Shown: positions 19,758-31,177, numbered from the stretch's first letter. The stretch is DNA of 64,000 nt from Pseudomonas asuensis (GCF_014646755.1 NZ_BMNW01000003.1:124001-188000); one strand, 5' to 3'. Notes: generated by a model from the sequence alone, not told the origin. Numbers and translations are program-made.

Positions 19758-20747
19758 TTAATTGGCATTCTTTAGCCAGCGCGTAAGGCGCCATTGCTGC
19801 TGGGTCTCTGGCGACAGAAATGTCCAGGCCACTAGGCGGCTGCGCTTCTGGCCTTGAGACATGTCAATCGTACGGATATCCACTGCGTTGGTACGTTTCA
19901 GGGTAGCTTCCAGTCCGTCGACATTGGACGCTTTGGAAACCAGCGTGCTGAACCAGAACACCTGTTGGCCATACCGTGCACTTTCTTCTGCCAGTGTACG
20001 TACAAAGCGCGCCTCACCGCCTTTGCACCACAGTTCGGCACCTTGACCGCCAAAATTGAGCACAGGCAACTTGCGCGTTGAGTCCAGTTTGCCTAGGTTT
20101 TTCCACTTGCGTCGGCTGCCGCTACGCGCTTCCTCCAAAGAGGTATGAAAAGGCGGATTGCAGAGGGTTATATCGAAGCGATCCTCTGGTGCGATGACGT
20201 TTTGGAACGTGCTGTTCGGTTCGGGCTGTTGCCTTAACGATATCGTCTTGGTCAACTGATTGCCTTGTAAAATAGCCTTGGCCGAGGCCAGAGCTGTAGC
20301 GTCTATGTCGGCGCCTACAAAGCGCCAGCCATATTCATGATGGCCAATCAGCGGATAGATGCAGTTAGCTCCAATCCCAATGTCCAGTGCCCCAACGTTC
20401 GCACCACGGGGGATGACGCCTCCGTTACTTTCGGCCAGTAGGTCGGCTAGAGAGTGGACATAATCGGCGCGCCCTGGAATGGGGGGGCATAAGTAGTCGT
20501 CCGGTATATCCCAGTGGGCAATTCCGTAATATTGCTGAAGCAAGGCACGATTAAAGACTTTGACAGCTGCCGGATCAGCAAAATCGATACTTTGCTTGCC
20601 GTAGGGATTGAGAATGACGAAAGATGCCAATTCCGGGCAAGCCTTGATCATCTTGGCGAAGTCGTAGCGTCCCTGATGGCGATTGCGAGGATGCAGGACG
20701 CCTTTATTGACGGTAGATGCGGCAGGGCGCTTGGGCGGCTGAGGCAT
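19758..20747 (-). CDS. rlmF: 23S rRNA (adenine(1618)-N(6))-methyltransferase RlmF
   Basis: SAM-dependent methyltransferase that modifies A1618 of 23S rRNA. 329 aa with a basic N-terminus (PPKRPAA... [13 protein letters not shown]). The SAM-binding region reads [16 protein letters not shown], and the catalytic NPPF motif is present as LCNPPFHTS, followed by the [10 protein letters not shown] block. Separated from the downstream yejK start by 84 bp. No clear ribosome binding site precedes the ATG. Confidence 0.94.
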   Translation of the reverse strand: MPQPPKRPAASTVNKGVLHPRNRHQGRYDFAKMIKACPELASFVILNPYGKQSIDFADPAAVKVFNRALLQQYYGIAHWDIPDDYLCPPIPGRADYVHSLADLLAESNGGVIPRGANVGALDIGIGANCIYPLIGHHEYGWRFVGADIDATALASAKAILQGNQLTKTISLRQQPEPNSTFQNVIAPEDRFDITLCNPPFHTSLEEARSGSRRKWKNLGKLDSTRKLPVLNFGGQGAELWCKGGEARFVRTLAEESARYGQQVFWFSTLVSKASNVDGLEATLKRTNAVDIRTIDMSQGQKRSRLVAWTFLSPETQQQWRLTRWLKNAN

Positions 20748-20764
20748 GAAAAGGACTCGTACGA

Positions 20765-21061
20765 TTAGGGATAGCCCAATAGGGTCTTTATGGCAGGGAG
20801 ATTGGAAGTGATCCAGCGTTTGTCGATGGCGCCCCAGTTACGGATGACATAGCGCCCTGCCTGGTTGCGTGCGCCCTCGGTTTGCTCGAACACGCACTCA
20901 ATGTCCAGATCACTCAGGGCGGCGAGGGTATCCTGTGCGGTACGCCTGGGCATGCCTGTCGTGTCCATTAGGGCGGGTACGCTCGTTGCAGTGCCAGAGT
21001 CGACCAGCCAGGCCACATACAGACGACGGTAGAAGCTCGTTTTGGTCTTGCTTACTTCCAT
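20765..21061 (-). CDS. Winged helix-turn-helix domain protein
   Basis: Small protein of 98 aa that consists almost only of a winged helix domain: [26 protein letters not shown] reads as helix-turn-helix followed by recognition helix, and the C-terminal [12 protein letters not shown] as the wing. It resembles the HTH_43-type family common in Pseudomonas. Start chosen at ATG 21061, with AAGGA 7 nt upstream, rather than the longer frame to 21097 that would run into the valS terminator. Target unknown. Lies between valS and rlmF on the same strand. Confidence 0.75.
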   Translation of the reverse strand: MEVSKTKTSFYRRLYVAWLVDSGTATSVPALMDTTGMPRRTAQDTLAALSDLDIECVFEQTEGARNQAGRYVIRNWGAIDKRWITSNLPAIKTLLGYP

Positions 21062-21098
21062 TGTGCATTCCTTGAATGTCCATTGATAACAAACCAAA

Positions 21099-21118
21099 AG
21101 GCCCGCCTAAGCGGGCCT
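21099..21118 (-). terminator. Intrinsic terminator of valS
   Basis: AGGCCCGC (21099-21106) pairs with GCGGGCCT (21111-21118) around a 4-nt loop. Read on the minus strand it is followed by TTTTGGTTTG. It lies 17 nt after the valS stop. Confidence 0.82.
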
Positions 21119-21135
21119 CCTGTGGCATTTAACCT

Positions 21136-23967
21136 TTACAGGCTGGCGATACGCTCACGCTGCTCGGCCAGTTTAGCGAGCGCCTGCTCGGCCTCGGCCA
21201 GCTTGGCGCGCTCCTTGGCAATGACTTCGGCGGGTGCCTTATCCACGAAACCGGCGTTGCTCAGCTTGCCTCCTACACGCTTCACTTCACCTTCCAGGCG
21301 CTGGATTTCCTTATCCAAGCGGCCTAGCTCGGCAGCTTTGTCGATCAATCCGGCCATTGGGACCAGCACTTCCATCTCGCCAACAAGCGCTGTGGCGGAG
21401 AGAGGGGCTTCTTCATCGGCAGCCAGAATGCGGATCGACTCGAACTTGGCCAGCTTCTTGAGCAGGGGCTCGTTTTCGCTCATGCGTCGCTGATCTTCAG
21501 CGCTGGCATGCTTGAGCAGAATGTCGATGCGCTTGGCCATGGAGATGTTCATCTCGCCACGAATCTGACGCACTCCTAGCATCAGCGCCTTGACCCATTC
21601 GATATCACCCTCAGCCGCGCTATCGATACGGGCCTCATTGGCAACGGGCCACGTCTGCAGCATGAGGGTTTCGCCCTGTTGGCCGGCAAGCGGTGCGATA
21701 CGGTGCCAGATTTCTTCCGTAATGAAAGGCATGAACGGATGGGCCAGGCGCAGCGCAACCTCCAGCACACGTACCAAGGTACGGCGTGTGCCGCGCTGAC
21801 GTTCAATGGAGGCGTTTTCATCCCACAATACCGGCTTCACCAGCTCCAGATACCAAGCGCAATATTCATCCCAGATGAATTCATAAAGCGCTTGAGTGGC
21901 CAAGTCGAAGCGGAACTGCTCCAACTGGCGAGTCACTTCAGCTTCAGTACGCTGCAACTGGGAAATGATCCAGCGGTCCACGGAAGACAGCTCAACCGGC
22001 TCATCATTGATTCCGCAATCTTTGCCTTCAGTATTTTCCAGAACAAAGTTGGCAGCATTCCATATCTTGTTGCAGAAGTTGCGGAAGCCTTCGACGCGAC
22101 CCATGTCGAACTTGATGTCGCGGCCGGTAGAGGCCAGCGAGCAGAATGTGAAGCGCAGGGCATCGGTGCCGTAGCTGGCAATGCCCTCCGGGAATTCAGC
22201 CCGGGTCTGCTTGGCAATCTTTTCCGCCAGCTTGGGCTGCATCATGCCGCTGGTACGTTTCTGCAGCAGGCTCTCAAGGTCAATGCCGTCGACGATATCC
22301 AGCGGGTCAAGCACGTTCCCCTTGGATTTAGACATTTTCTGGCCCTGGCCATCGCGCACAAGGCCATGAACATAAACGGTTTTGAACGGAATCTGCCCAG
22401 TCAGGTGAGTGGACAGCATGATCATCCGCGCAACCCAGAAGAAGATGATGTCGAACCCGGTCACCAATACGTCGGTAGGGTGGAAGGTTTTCAAAAACTC
22501 GGTCTGTTCCGGCCAGCCCAGCGTAGAGAAGGTCCAAAGGCCCGAGCTGAACCAGGTGTCGAGCACGTCATCGTCCTGGCGCAGTACAGCATCGCCCAGG
22601 TTGTGTTTGCTGCGGACTTCCGCTTCATCGCGGCCAACGTAGACATTGCCTGCTTCGTCGTACCATGCGGGGATACGATGCCCCCACCAGAGCTGACGGC
22701 TAATGCACCAGTCCTGAATGTCACGCATCCAGGAAAAGTACATGTTTTCATACTGCTTGGGCACAAACTGGATAGCGCCGTTTTCCACCACCTCGATCGC
22801 TTTTTCAGCCAGCGGCTTGGTGGAGACATACCATTGATCAGTCAGCCAGGGCTCAATGACCGTGCCGGAGCGATCGCCCTTAGGCACTTTCAGCGCGTGG
22901 TCTTCAATCTTTTCCAGGAGGCCGGCAGATTCGAAGGCCGCTACGATGCGCTTGCGTGCCTCAAAGCGATCCAGCCCTGCGTATTCGGTAGGGATACCTG
23001 CGTCGACTTCGGTGTTTACGCTGCCATCCAGATTGAATATCTGTGCCGTAGCAAGGACGGCTGCATTCTTATCGAAGATATTGATCAGGGGCAGGTCGTG
23101 GCGCTTGCCAACTTCATAGTCATTGAAGTCATGGGCTGGCGTGATCTTCACGCAGCCAGTACCAAACTCCGGATCGCAATACTCATCACCCACGATCGGT
23201 ATACGACGGCCTACGAGGGGAAGTTCGATGAACTTGCCTATCAACGCCTTGTAGCGCTCATCTTCAGGATGTACCGCTACAGCAGAGTCACCCAGCATGG
23301 TTTCCGGACGAGTCGTGGCAACGATCAGGTAATCCTTGCCTTCCGCCGTCTTGGCACCATCAGCCAGAGGGTAACGCAGATTCCACAATGAGCCTTTCTC
23401 ATCGTGGTTTTCAACTTCCAGATCGGAAATGGCCGTATGCAGCTTGGTATCCCAGTTGACCAGGCGCTTGCCGCGATAAATCAGGCCGTCTTCATGCAGC
23501 CGGACAAACGCCTCCTTAACTGCTTCAGACAAGCCGTCATCCATGGTGAAGCGCTCGCGTGACCAGTCTACGGATGAGCCCAGTCGACGAATCTGGCGGG
23601 TAATGTTGCCGCCAGACTCGCTTTTCCATTCCCAGACTTTTTCCAGAAACTTCTCGCGACCTAGGTCGTGCCGGCTCACACCCTGCGCGCTCAATTGGCG
23701 CTCCACCACCATTTGCGTGGCAATACCCGCATGGTCCGTACCTGGCTGCCACAGGGTATTACGGCCCTGCATGCGGCGGAATCGGATCAGGGCGTCCATG
23801 ATGGCGTTATTAAAGCCATGGCCCATGTGCAGGCTGCCAGTGACATTTGGCGGCGGGATCATGATGGTATAGGGCTCGCCGGAGCCCTGAGGCGCGAAGT
23901 ATCCCTTGGATTCCCAAGTCTGGTACCAAGAAGTTTCGATGTCGTGTGGCTGGTAGGTCTTGTCCAT
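21136..23967 (-). CDS. valS: Valyl-tRNA synthetase
   Basis: Class I aminoacyl-tRNA synthetase that charges tRNA-Val. 943 aa. The HIGH motif is HMGH (47-50, in [14 protein letters not shown]) and the KMSKS motif lies near residue 544, followed by [12 protein letters not shown]. The C-terminal coiled-coil arm ([18 protein letters not shown]) is present. Start set at ATG 23967 because [11 protein letters not shown] aligns with other ValS N-termini; the frame is open to 24054 but no better start is seen and no strong ribosome binding site precedes either. Gene order holC-hypothetical-valS matches Pseudomonas. Confidence 0.97.
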   Translation of the reverse strand: MDKTYQPHDIETSWYQTWESKGYFAPQGSGEPYTIMIPPPNVTGSLHMGHGFNNAIMDALIRFRRMQGRNTLWQPGTDHAGIATQMVVERQLSAQGVSRHDLGREKFLEKVWEWKSESGGNITRQIRRLGSSVDWSRERFTMDDGLSEAVKEAFVRLHEDGLIYRGKRLVNWDTKLHTAISDLEVENHDEKGSLWNLRYPLADGAKTAEGKDYLIVATTRPETMLGDSAVAVHPEDERYKALIGKFIELPLVGRRIPIVGDEYCDPEFGTGCVKITPAHDFNDYEVGKRHDLPLINIFDKNAAVLATAQIFNLDGSVNTEVDAGIPTEYAGLDRFEARKRIVAAFESAGLLEKIEDHALKVPKGDRSGTVIEPWLTDQWYVSTKPLAEKAIEVVENGAIQFVPKQYENMYFSWMRDIQDWCISRQLWWGHRIPAWYDEAGNVYVGRDEAEVRSKHNLGDAVLRQDDDVLDTWFSSGLWTFSTLGWPEQTEFLKTFHPTDVLVTGFDIIFFWVARMIMLSTHLTGQIPFKTVYVHGLVRDGQGQKMSKSKGNVLDPLDIVDGIDLESLLQKRTSGMMQPKLAEKIAKQTRAEFPEGIASYGTDALRFTFCSLASTGRDIKFDMGRVEGFRNFCNKIWNAANFVLENTEGKDCGINDEPVELSSVDRWIISQLQRTEAEVTRQLEQFRFDLATQALYEFIWDEYCAWYLELVKPVLWDENASIERQRGTRRTLVRVLEVALRLAHPFMPFITEEIWHRIAPLAGQQGETLMLQTWPVANEARIDSAAEGDIEWVKALMLGVRQIRGEMNISMAKRIDILLKHASAEDQRRMSENEPLLKKLAKFESIRILAADEEAPLSATALVGEMEVLVPMAGLIDKAAELGRLDKEIQRLEGEVKRVGGKLSNAGFVDKAPAEVIAKERAKLAEAEQALAKLAEQRERIASL

Positions 23968-24061
23968 GTACGTTGGCAAAGGCGTCTGAAGAGGGAAAGC
24001 CTTTGAGTATAACGGGGATAACGGCCAGGTGCGATTGATCGCAGCACTGACCATCTCGTGA

Positions 24062-24430
24062 TCAGACAGGTTGGCGCTGTTTAATCAGCTCCTCAAGGCG
24101 AGCATCCAGGCGTTTTTGCAATTCAGCCTCAACTTTAGGCGCAAACTCATTAATGACCTGTTGAAGTATGAGGTGCGCCTCCCGGCGAAGGATGGCCTCT
24201 AAAGGCTCCTTGTCTTGAAAGGGGGCATGCTCCGGCTCGATCTGGTCGAGCAGGGGCGGAATAGCACTTAGCCGCTCGATAGACGGCACGACCACATCGG
24301 AAAGTACAGGAATACCATCCTGATCCAGTCGATCGGTAAGCATGGGAAGGTCGTGTTTATCCAATAACTGGCGGATCGATTCTAAGTCATTCATAAGGTG
24401 CGCTGGGCGAGGCGGGAGGTCTTTATCCAT
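24062..24430 (-). CDS. Conserved hypothetical protein between holC and valS
   Basis: 122-aa protein with no domain that I can name. It is acidic and mostly helical: an N-terminal segment with [20 protein letters not shown], and a C-terminal helix with regular charged repeats ([20 protein letters not shown]) that could form a coiled coil. No signal peptide or membrane segment. The start is 5 nt after the holC stop, so it is probably cotranscribed with holC and valS. A gene of this kind occupies the same place in other Pseudomonas genomes, which suggests but does not prove a replication or translation link. Confidence 0.75.
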   Translation of the reverse strand: MDKDLPPRPAHLMNDLESIRQLLDKHDLPMLTDRLDQDGIPVLSDVVVPSIERLSAIPPLLDQIEPEHAPFQDKEPLEAILRREAHLILQQVINEFAPKVEAELQKRLDARLEELIKQRQPV

Positions 24431-24435
24431 AATGA

Positions 24436-24864
24436 TCAGACGCGCGGCAGACGATGGTCTTGTAAAGCATAGCCGCGCTCTCGATAAAAGCGGAAATTCT
24501 CACGAGCCGCTTTGCGTATTGATGCTTCTTCTATGACCAGTTCGGCAATTCTGCTGAAGCCGGCAAAAAAACTTGGGATACGAGTATCCAGGTTGATCAG
24601 CAATTCGCCTGTTCGCTCGTGACTGACATCGATGCCAAGTAAGACTGGGCTGTCTGGCTTGCTCTCAGCAAAATCGTGAGGCAGGAAGCTCTCAGGGCGA
24701 AAACTCCAAAGGCGCTCGTCCAATTGGCTGCGCTGCGCCTCATCAGTGCAGTGGATATAGGTTTGCATATCCTGCCGCCACGCTTTTTCAGCCAGGCGGC
24801 ATGCAAACGTCAATCGGGCGTCGGGGTCGTCGCTGGGAAGAATGTAGAAGTCGACACGTGTCAT
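24436..24864 (-). CDS. holC: DNA polymerase III subunit chi
   Basis: Clamp-loader accessory subunit that links the polymerase III holoenzyme to SSB. 142 aa. Family features are RVDFYILPSDD at the N-terminus, the CRLAEKAWRQDMQTYIHC block, LWSFRPESFLPHD and the C-terminal FRFYRERGYALQDHRLPR. It lies between pepA and valS, the order known in many gammaproteobacteria. Confidence 0.94.
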   Translation of the reverse strand: MTRVDFYILPSDDPDARLTFACRLAEKAWRQDMQTYIHCTDEAQRSQLDERLWSFRPESFLPHDFAESKPDSPVLLGIDVSHERTGELLINLDTRIPSFFAGFSRIAELVIEEASIRKAARENFRFYRERGYALQDHRLPRV

Positions 24865-24896
24865 GTCTGATTCCAGAGTATGGCTTGCAGCAAGTG

Positions 24897-24924
24897 CGCG
24901 ACAGGGCTTGATAGTCCTGTCGCG
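24897..24924 (-). terminator. Hairpin downstream of pepA
   Basis: CGCGACAGG (24897-24905) pairs with CCTGTCGCG (24916-24924) around a 10-nt loop, in the 70-bp gap between the pepA stop and the holC start. No T-run follows on the minus strand, so read-through into holC is likely. Confidence 0.45.
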
Positions 24925-24934
24925 GTGCGTTGAA

Positions 24935-26542
<1,608 letters not shown>

Positions 26543-26590
26543 CTAGTTTGAGCGTACGCGCCTGAGCCTGACAACCCTGGAGAGCCTTGT

Positions 26591-27703
26591 TTGATCGTCT
26601 TTCGTTATCTTGCACGTGAAGTTCTCACCACCATGGGCGCGGTAAGCGCCGTTTTGCTGGTGATAATCATGAGTGGTCGCTTCATTAAATATCTGGCTCA
26701 GGCTGCGCAGGGGATCCTGGATCCTGGTGCATTAATGATGATCATGGGGTATCGGATTCCCGGTTTCCTAGAGCTGATTCTACCGCTGGGCCTGTTTTTG
26801 GGGATTCTGCTTTCCTATGGTCGTCTGTACCTGGAAAGTGAGATGACTGTCCTCTCTGCTACGGGGATGAGCCAGCAGCGCCTCCTGGCCTATACCATGG
26901 CCCCGGCAGCGCTCGTTGCGCTCGTCGTGGCATGGTTGAGCCTGTCGTTGACGCCTATTGGCGTTCAGCGCGTAGGCGAGATCCTGAATCAGCAGGACGC
27001 CTTGACCGAGTTCGATACGCTAGCGCCTGGTCGCTTCCAATCACTGCGTAATGGCTCGCGGGTGACCTATACCGAAGCGCTTAGTAGTGATCGTACTCAG
27101 CTTTCAGGCGTATTTATTTCTGAAAAAAATGAAGCTAAGGGCGGAGCTGATAGTGGTATCGGCGTTTTGATCGCTGATAAGGGCCACCAGGAAATTCACC
27201 CAGATGGCAGTCGTTACCTGATCCTGGAAAATGGATTCCGCTATGACGGTACGCCAGGTCAGGCTGATTATCGCGCGGTTCAGTATGATACCTACGGGGT
27301 TTTGCTGCCCAAGCCGGAGGTCAGTACAGATGTAGGTGCACGTGAAGCGATTCCGACGCGTGACCTTATATCCAGTGACGATATTCGCCAGAAGGCTGAA
27401 TTGCAGTGGCGGATTTCTATTCCGGTGCTGGTTTTTATCGTTACGTTGATAGCGGTACCGCTATCACGTGTCAATCCACGTCAAGGGCGCTTTCTCAAGC
27501 TCCTGCCGGCTATTCTGCTCTACATGGCCTACTTGTCCCTGCTAATTGCTGCCCGCGGCTCGCTCGATAAGGGCAAGCTTCCGCCTGCTATTGGCCTTTG
27601 GCCGGTTCATCTGCTGTTCCTTGCGTTAGGTTTACTGCTGGCCTTCTGGGCGCCGTTGCGCCTTTCCATGCGCCGCCGTGCTACGGAGAAAGGTCATGAG
27701 TAA
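26591..27703 (+). CDS. lptF: LPS export ABC transporter permease LptF
   Basis: Inner-membrane permease of the LptB2FG complex that extracts LPS from the inner membrane. 370 aa with hydrophobic helices near residues 8-30, 50-75 and 100-120, a periplasmic beta-jellyroll in the middle (FISEKN, RYLILENGFRYDG), and three helices at the end. The start is TTG, placed by the match of MIVFRYLAREVL with other Pseudomonas LptF proteins and by GGAG 8 nt upstream. Its last 8 nt overlap lptG. Confidence 0.94.
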   Translation: MIVFRYLAREVLTTMGAVSAVLLVIIMSGRFIKYLAQAAQGILDPGALMMIMGYRIPGFLELILPLGLFLGILLSYGRLYLESEMTVLSATGMSQQRLLAYTMAPAALVALVVAWLSLSLTPIGVQRVGEILNQQDALTEFDTLAPGRFQSLRNGSRVTYTEALSSDRTQLSGVFISEKNEAKGGADSGIGVLIADKGHQEIHPDGSRYLILENGFRYDGTPGQADYRAVQYDTYGVLLPKPEVSTDVGAREAIPTRDLISSDDIRQKAELQWRISIPVLVFIVTLIAVPLSRVNPRQGRFLKLLPAILLYMAYLSLLIAARGSLDKGKLPPAIGLWPVHLLFLALGLLLAFWAPLRLSMRRRATEKGHE

Positions 27704-28757
27704 GCTCGATCGTTATATAGGACGCTCGGTCCTTATCAGTATCCTGGCTGTTCTAGGCGTTATTCTGGGTCTGGCACTGCTGTTTGCCTACATCGACCAG
27801 CTAGGCGATCTCGATGATAACTATGGCGCTCTACAGGCCCTTACCTACGTACTGCTGACTGCACCTCGGCGGGCTTATGAGCTCCTGCCGATGGCAGCCT
27901 TGATTGGTTGTCTGATTGGTCTGGGCTCACTGGCCAGCAGTAGCGAGCTAGTTGTCATGCGTGCCGCAGGTGTCTCGCTGGCTCAGATTGTCTGGGCTGT
28001 GATGAAGCCCATGCTGTTAATCATGCTCGCTGGAGTGCTTATTGGTGAGTATGTTGCTCCTTGGTCTGAAAACGTTGCTCAGAGTAACCGTGCCATGGCG
28101 CAAGGGAAGGGTGATGCGCAAAGCTCCAAACATGGCTTATGGCATCGCCAAGGGCGTGAGTATGTTCATATCAACGCGGTGCTGCCCAACGGAGTCTTGT
28201 TTGGTATTACACGCTATCAATTCGACGAGCAGCGCCATTTGCTGTCAGCGAGCTTTGCCAAGCGGGCCGAGTATCAGGGCGATCACTGGGAGCTACAAAC
28301 GATTTCCACGACTCACTTCCGTGATCGTCATACTGAAGTCGTAACAGCTCCCACAGAAAATTGGGACATTGAGCTGACGCCACAGATACTGGATACAGTC
28401 GTGATGGAGCCTGATGCCTTATCCATCTCAGGCTTGTGGTGGTATATCCATTACCTGGCGGAGCAAGGGTTAAATAATGCCTCTTACTGGCTGGCATTTT
28501 GGGGCAAGGTGTTCCAGCCGATAGTAACAGCAGCGCTCGTGTTGATGGCTATTTCATTCATCTTTGGCCCGTTGCGCTCGGTAACATTGGGTCAGCGTAT
28601 CTTTACCGGGGTGGTGGTGGGGTTTGTATTCCGTATCGCTCAGGACTTGTTAGGGCCTTCCAGTCTGGTGTTTGGTTTCTCGCCAATGCTGGCGGTTCTG
28701 GTGCCCGCCGGTATCTGTGCATTGGCGGGTATATGGCTACTGCGTAAGGCAGGCTGA
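27696..28757 (+). CDS. lptG: LPS export ABC transporter permease LptG
   Basis: Partner permease of LptF, 353 aa. Six hydrophobic helices in two groups flank a periplasmic domain (YVHINAVLPNGVLFGI, ELTPQILDTVVMEPDALSI). Start at ATG 27696 (MSKLDRYIGRSVL), AAAGG upstream; it overlaps the lptF stop by 8 nt, so translation is coupled. Followed by a strong terminator. Confidence 0.95.
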   Translation: MSKLDRYIGRSVLISILAVLGVILGLALLFAYIDQLGDLDDNYGALQALTYVLLTAPRRAYELLPMAALIGCLIGLGSLASSSELVVMRAAGVSLAQIVWAVMKPMLLIMLAGVLIGEYVAPWSENVAQSNRAMAQGKGDAQSSKHGLWHRQGREYVHINAVLPNGVLFGITRYQFDEQRHLLSASFAKRAEYQGDHWELQTISTTHFRDRHTEVVTAPTENWDIELTPQILDTVVMEPDALSISGLWWYIHYLAEQGLNNASYWLAFWGKVFQPIVTAALVLMAISFIFGPLRSVTLGQRIFTGVVVGFVFRIAQDLLGPSSLVFGFSPMLAVLVPAGICALAGIWLLRKAG

Positions 28758-28768
28758 CAAGCCCTTCT

Positions 28769-28800
28769 AAAAAGCCGAACACATAAGTGTTCGGCTTTTT
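28769..28800 (+). terminator. Intrinsic terminator of lptFG
   Basis: A perfect 14-bp stem (AAAAAGCCGAACAC / GTGTTCGGCTTTTT) with a 4-nt ATAA loop, ending in a T-run that continues past the stem. Located 11 nt after the lptG stop. Confidence 0.92.
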
Positions 28801-28823
28801 TATGCGCGCTCTATTTGTACGGT

Positions 28824-28991
28824 TTATGGTCTGGCTGTTTGACGCCAAGTCAGACCAGCTTCGCTGGCGCTCATCGAGTAAAGACCTATCCCCAAGCATA
28901 AATACGAGAAAATAGCAGCTGCAAAAGGTAGGGCGGTCTGAGATAAGTTAAGGGTTGTGCCGCTATATTCGGATGCTCCAGATTTGCATGC
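28824..28991 (-). pseudogene. Remnant of a membrane-protein gene (fragment B)
   Basis: A 55-codon open stretch bounded by stop codons and with no usable start. It reads as one convincing transmembrane helix followed by a polar tail: ALPFAAAIFSYLCLGIGLYS, then a short charged end before TAA. Codon choice looks like coding sequence. I take it as the 3' end of a decayed gene, but a chance open frame is possible. Family not identified. Confidence 0.3.
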
Positions 28992-29076
28992 CTAAGGTCT
29001 CACCCTGATGCATGAGGAAGCCCGAAAAAAGCAAAACTGATCGCCTGATTAGGCTTGTCAGTACAGGGTCTCTCCC

Positions 29077-29199
29077 TTAAATCTCCTCTTTCTCCCATGG
29101 CTTCAAGAGTGCTGCTACTGTCCAGGCAGCCAGTGTTCCCAAATAACCAGATGTCAGGCTGAAAAGAAGAATACAGTCATAGGTGCCAGGACTAGTTGT
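29077..29199 (-). pseudogene. Remnant of a membrane-protein gene (fragment A)
   Basis: A 40-codon open stretch after a TAG, with no start codon. It contains LLFSLTSGYLGTLAAWTVAA and ends in a charged tail (KPWEKEEI) before TAA, the look of a final transmembrane helix and cytoplasmic end. It lies in the otherwise gene-free 28805-29338 region, upstream (minus strand) of fragment B. Family not identified; chance cannot be excluded. Confidence 0.3.
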
Positions 29200-29338
29200 C
29201 TAGCAAGACTGGCAGGCGCCTATTCTTGGTACAGAAGAGCTGATGTGCGAGGCATGGGCGAGATGCAGGCGGCAGCTGTTACCGTTCTACTGCAGCATAT
29301 GCCATGGCCTGATAGGTGCGATCTGCTTTGCCAGAGAC

Positions 29339-30259
29339 TTACAGCAATACACCGTCCTGGGGTTTTAACGGTGGTGGTAGGTCGTGCTCACCCAGCAGTT
29401 CAAGCAGTGAAATTTCCAATCCTCTGCACATGGCGTTAAGCGGCAGATCATTTGGCATTTTGTCGAACGGGTCGGCTATCTGATCTCCAAGAGCATCAAG
29501 CCCGAAAAAGGTATAGGCCAGTACACATACTGCAAGTGGGGTGAACCATCCGATGCTATCTACCAGGCAGAACGGCAGTAGGAAGCAGTAGATATGGACA
29601 GTTCGGTGCAGCATCAGAATGTAAGGGTAGGGAATAGGCGTGTTTCTGATGCGCTCACAGCCGCCTAGTACATAGGAAAGGCGGCTTATTTGCTGATCTA
29701 TGGAGCTTAGAAGTATCTCGCTGGTGTTGTGCTGGCGCACCATTCGACTGATATTCTGCCCAAGAATACCTAGTATCACGTTCGGTCTGTTGGTGGCTGC
29801 CAACACCTGCTTGCAGTCATGAGGCCCGAGCAGGCGCTTTAAATCAGCTTCTGGGTCATCGTTACGCAGATGATCACGTAGCGCATGGCTGAACGCGGTG
29901 AGCTGCAGAGCAATGGATCGTTGTTCGTCAGCTGTCAGGCCAGGTAAGAAGCTAAGTGTTTGCCGGACAAGGTTGCGCGAAACGATAAGTAGCTCTCCCC
30001 ATAACGTGCGCGCTTCCCAAAAGCGTTGGTAAGCCACGCTATTACGAAAGCCCAGAAATATCGCCAGTGTCAGCCCCCAGAGCGTAAAGGGCGTAGCTGT
30101 CAAAATGACTTTGTAGTGATAAAGGGTGCCATGAGTCGCTACTACAAAGGAGCTAAGCAGTACTGTGTAGAGTACTCGCTTCCAGATAGCGGGGATGATG
30201 GAGCCTTTCAAGGAAAACAGCAGCACCCATAAAGACGGGGTCTGTGGGCGTACGATCAT
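29339..30259 (-). CDS. Bestrophin-family anion channel (UPF0187, YneE-like)
   Basis: Inner-membrane protein of 306 aa with about four hydrophobic helices (near residues 25-42, 55-72, 218-236 and 238-256). The bestrophin signature is visible: FLGFRNSVAYQRFWEARTLWGELL (about 69-92), and later PIPYPYILMLHR and DALGDQIADPFDKMPNDLPL. The last block, with consecutive acidic residues, corresponds to the calcium-clasp region of eukaryotic bestrophins. Bacterial members form pentameric channels. It sits alone in the accessory-looking segment between lptG and tRNA-Leu. Confidence 0.9.
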   Translation of the reverse strand: MIVRPQTPSLWVLLFSLKGSIIPAIWKRVLYTVLLSSFVVATHGTLYHYKVILTATPFTLWGLTLAIFLGFRNSVAYQRFWEARTLWGELLIVSRNLVRQTLSFLPGLTADEQRSIALQLTAFSHALRDHLRNDDPEADLKRLLGPHDCKQVLAATNRPNVILGILGQNISRMVRQHNTSEILLSSIDQQISRLSYVLGGCERIRNTPIPYPYILMLHRTVHIYCFLLPFCLVDSIGWFTPLAVCVLAYTFFGLDALGDQIADPFDKMPNDLPLNAMCRGLEISLLELLGEHDLPPPLKPQDGVLL

Positions 30260-30306
30260 GCTAACCCTTCACGCAAATACAAATATAGGTAATCAAGCAG
30301 GTGACG

Positions 30307-30549
30307 CTAGCATTGGGAAATGTCACCGTAGAGACGTAAGGTTCTTTCCTGGATTTCTTCCTTTATCTCGTCAGCGACCGTCTTGAGTAAAACGGCATGA
30401 TGCAGTTGAGAGGCGTGCAGATCCCGCTCGACAATAATGCCATGGGATGTCGTAACAATAACCCTAGCGAAATTCTCACCCCTTTCCAGGCATTCCACTT
30501 TACCTTCGCAGGCGAGTTGACTGACTAGCGCGGCCAGCAAGTTCTTCAT
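30307..30549 (-). CDS. Small hypothetical protein
   Basis: 80-aa protein that I do not recognise. It begins with an amphipathic helix (MKNLLAALVSQLACEG), followed by a beta-like stretch (ENFARVIVTTSHGIIVERDL) and a C-terminal helix (TVADEIKEEIQERTLRLYG). No signal peptide and no clear membrane segment. A good ribosome binding site (AGGGGA, 7 nt) favours ATG 30549; an earlier ATG at 30555 lies too close to it. It is 47 bp upstream of the bestrophin gene on the same strand, so cotranscription is plausible. Confidence 0.55.
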   Translation of the reverse strand: MKNLLAALVSQLACEGKVECLERGENFARVIVTTSHGIIVERDLHASQLHHAVLLKTVADEIKEEIQERTLRLYGDISQC

Positions 30550-30755
30550 GTCCATGTCCCCTGAGGTCTATCAGAATGACATGACTTCTGGTCCGTGAGT
30601 TCTTGCCGTTTAGCGGAAGAGAGTGGGAGAGGGATGCTTGGGAACTCATGCGGCGTAAAAAGCTTCGCTCAACATAATGTTTTTAGAAGGATATTGATAA
30701 CCATAGCCTTAGTTCGGTCGTCTCAGCAAAGCGTGGTTTATTATAGGCGTACCGC

Positions 30756-31053
30756 TCACACGCCAGCATCTCCAAGGTATGAGTTTGTGCTACTAGAGTT
30801 ATTTTCTCGGCTTGCTTGTATGTCACTCGCGAATAGCTTTCGCGCATCTTCATGACGCTCACAAGCCTTGGCCAGCGTAACGGCATGGTAGGTACCTAGC
30901 CCTAACATTTTGGCTTTACCGGCGAACCGGGACCGATAGCGCCAGAGCTTAGAGCCGTTGGGGTAATTCCGAGGCACAGCCCTGGTGCATCACCTGAGCA
31001 TAAAGCTTCTCGCAAGGCTTAGCGTTCTTGATGGCGGTATCTGTGAGTGTCAC
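30756..31053 (-). pseudogene. Decayed phage/P4-type tyrosine integrase (N-terminal Arm-binding domain only)
   Basis: Relic of an integrase of the family with the DUF4102-type N-terminal domain. From a GTG at 31053 (GAAGG 9 nt upstream) the frame reads TLTDTAIKNAKPCEKLY, the normal start of such proteins, then leaves frame. A second frame reads GDAPGLCLGITP, matching the usual DGxGLYLxV block, and a third, from 30977, reads YPNGSKLWRYRSRFAGKAKM and continues LGLGTYHAVTLAKACERHEDARKL. At least two frameshifts are therefore needed, and no catalytic domain follows. It lies about 200 bp from the 3' end of tRNA-Leu and on the same strand, the usual place for an element integrated in that tRNA. Confidence 0.75.
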
Positions 31054-31177
31054 AGTGATTGCCTTCAAGCTGCACCAAGCGTACCGCTCAGCTGAGAATG
31101 TGAGTAGAAAGTTTGACCGAACTCGATCTACTCACATTAGATTGGGCTTACAAGGGAAGGCTTGGGAATCATAGGCA

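Noticed and set aside
21679-23391. 570-codon plus-strand open frame antisense to valS
   Set aside because: It lies wholly within valS, whose motifs and length are intact. Long antisense frames are expected opposite conserved coding sequence, and the translation has no recognisable domain.
30595-30855. Plus-strand frame over the integrase relic
   Set aside because: The protein-level match to integrases is on the minus strand; this is its shadow.
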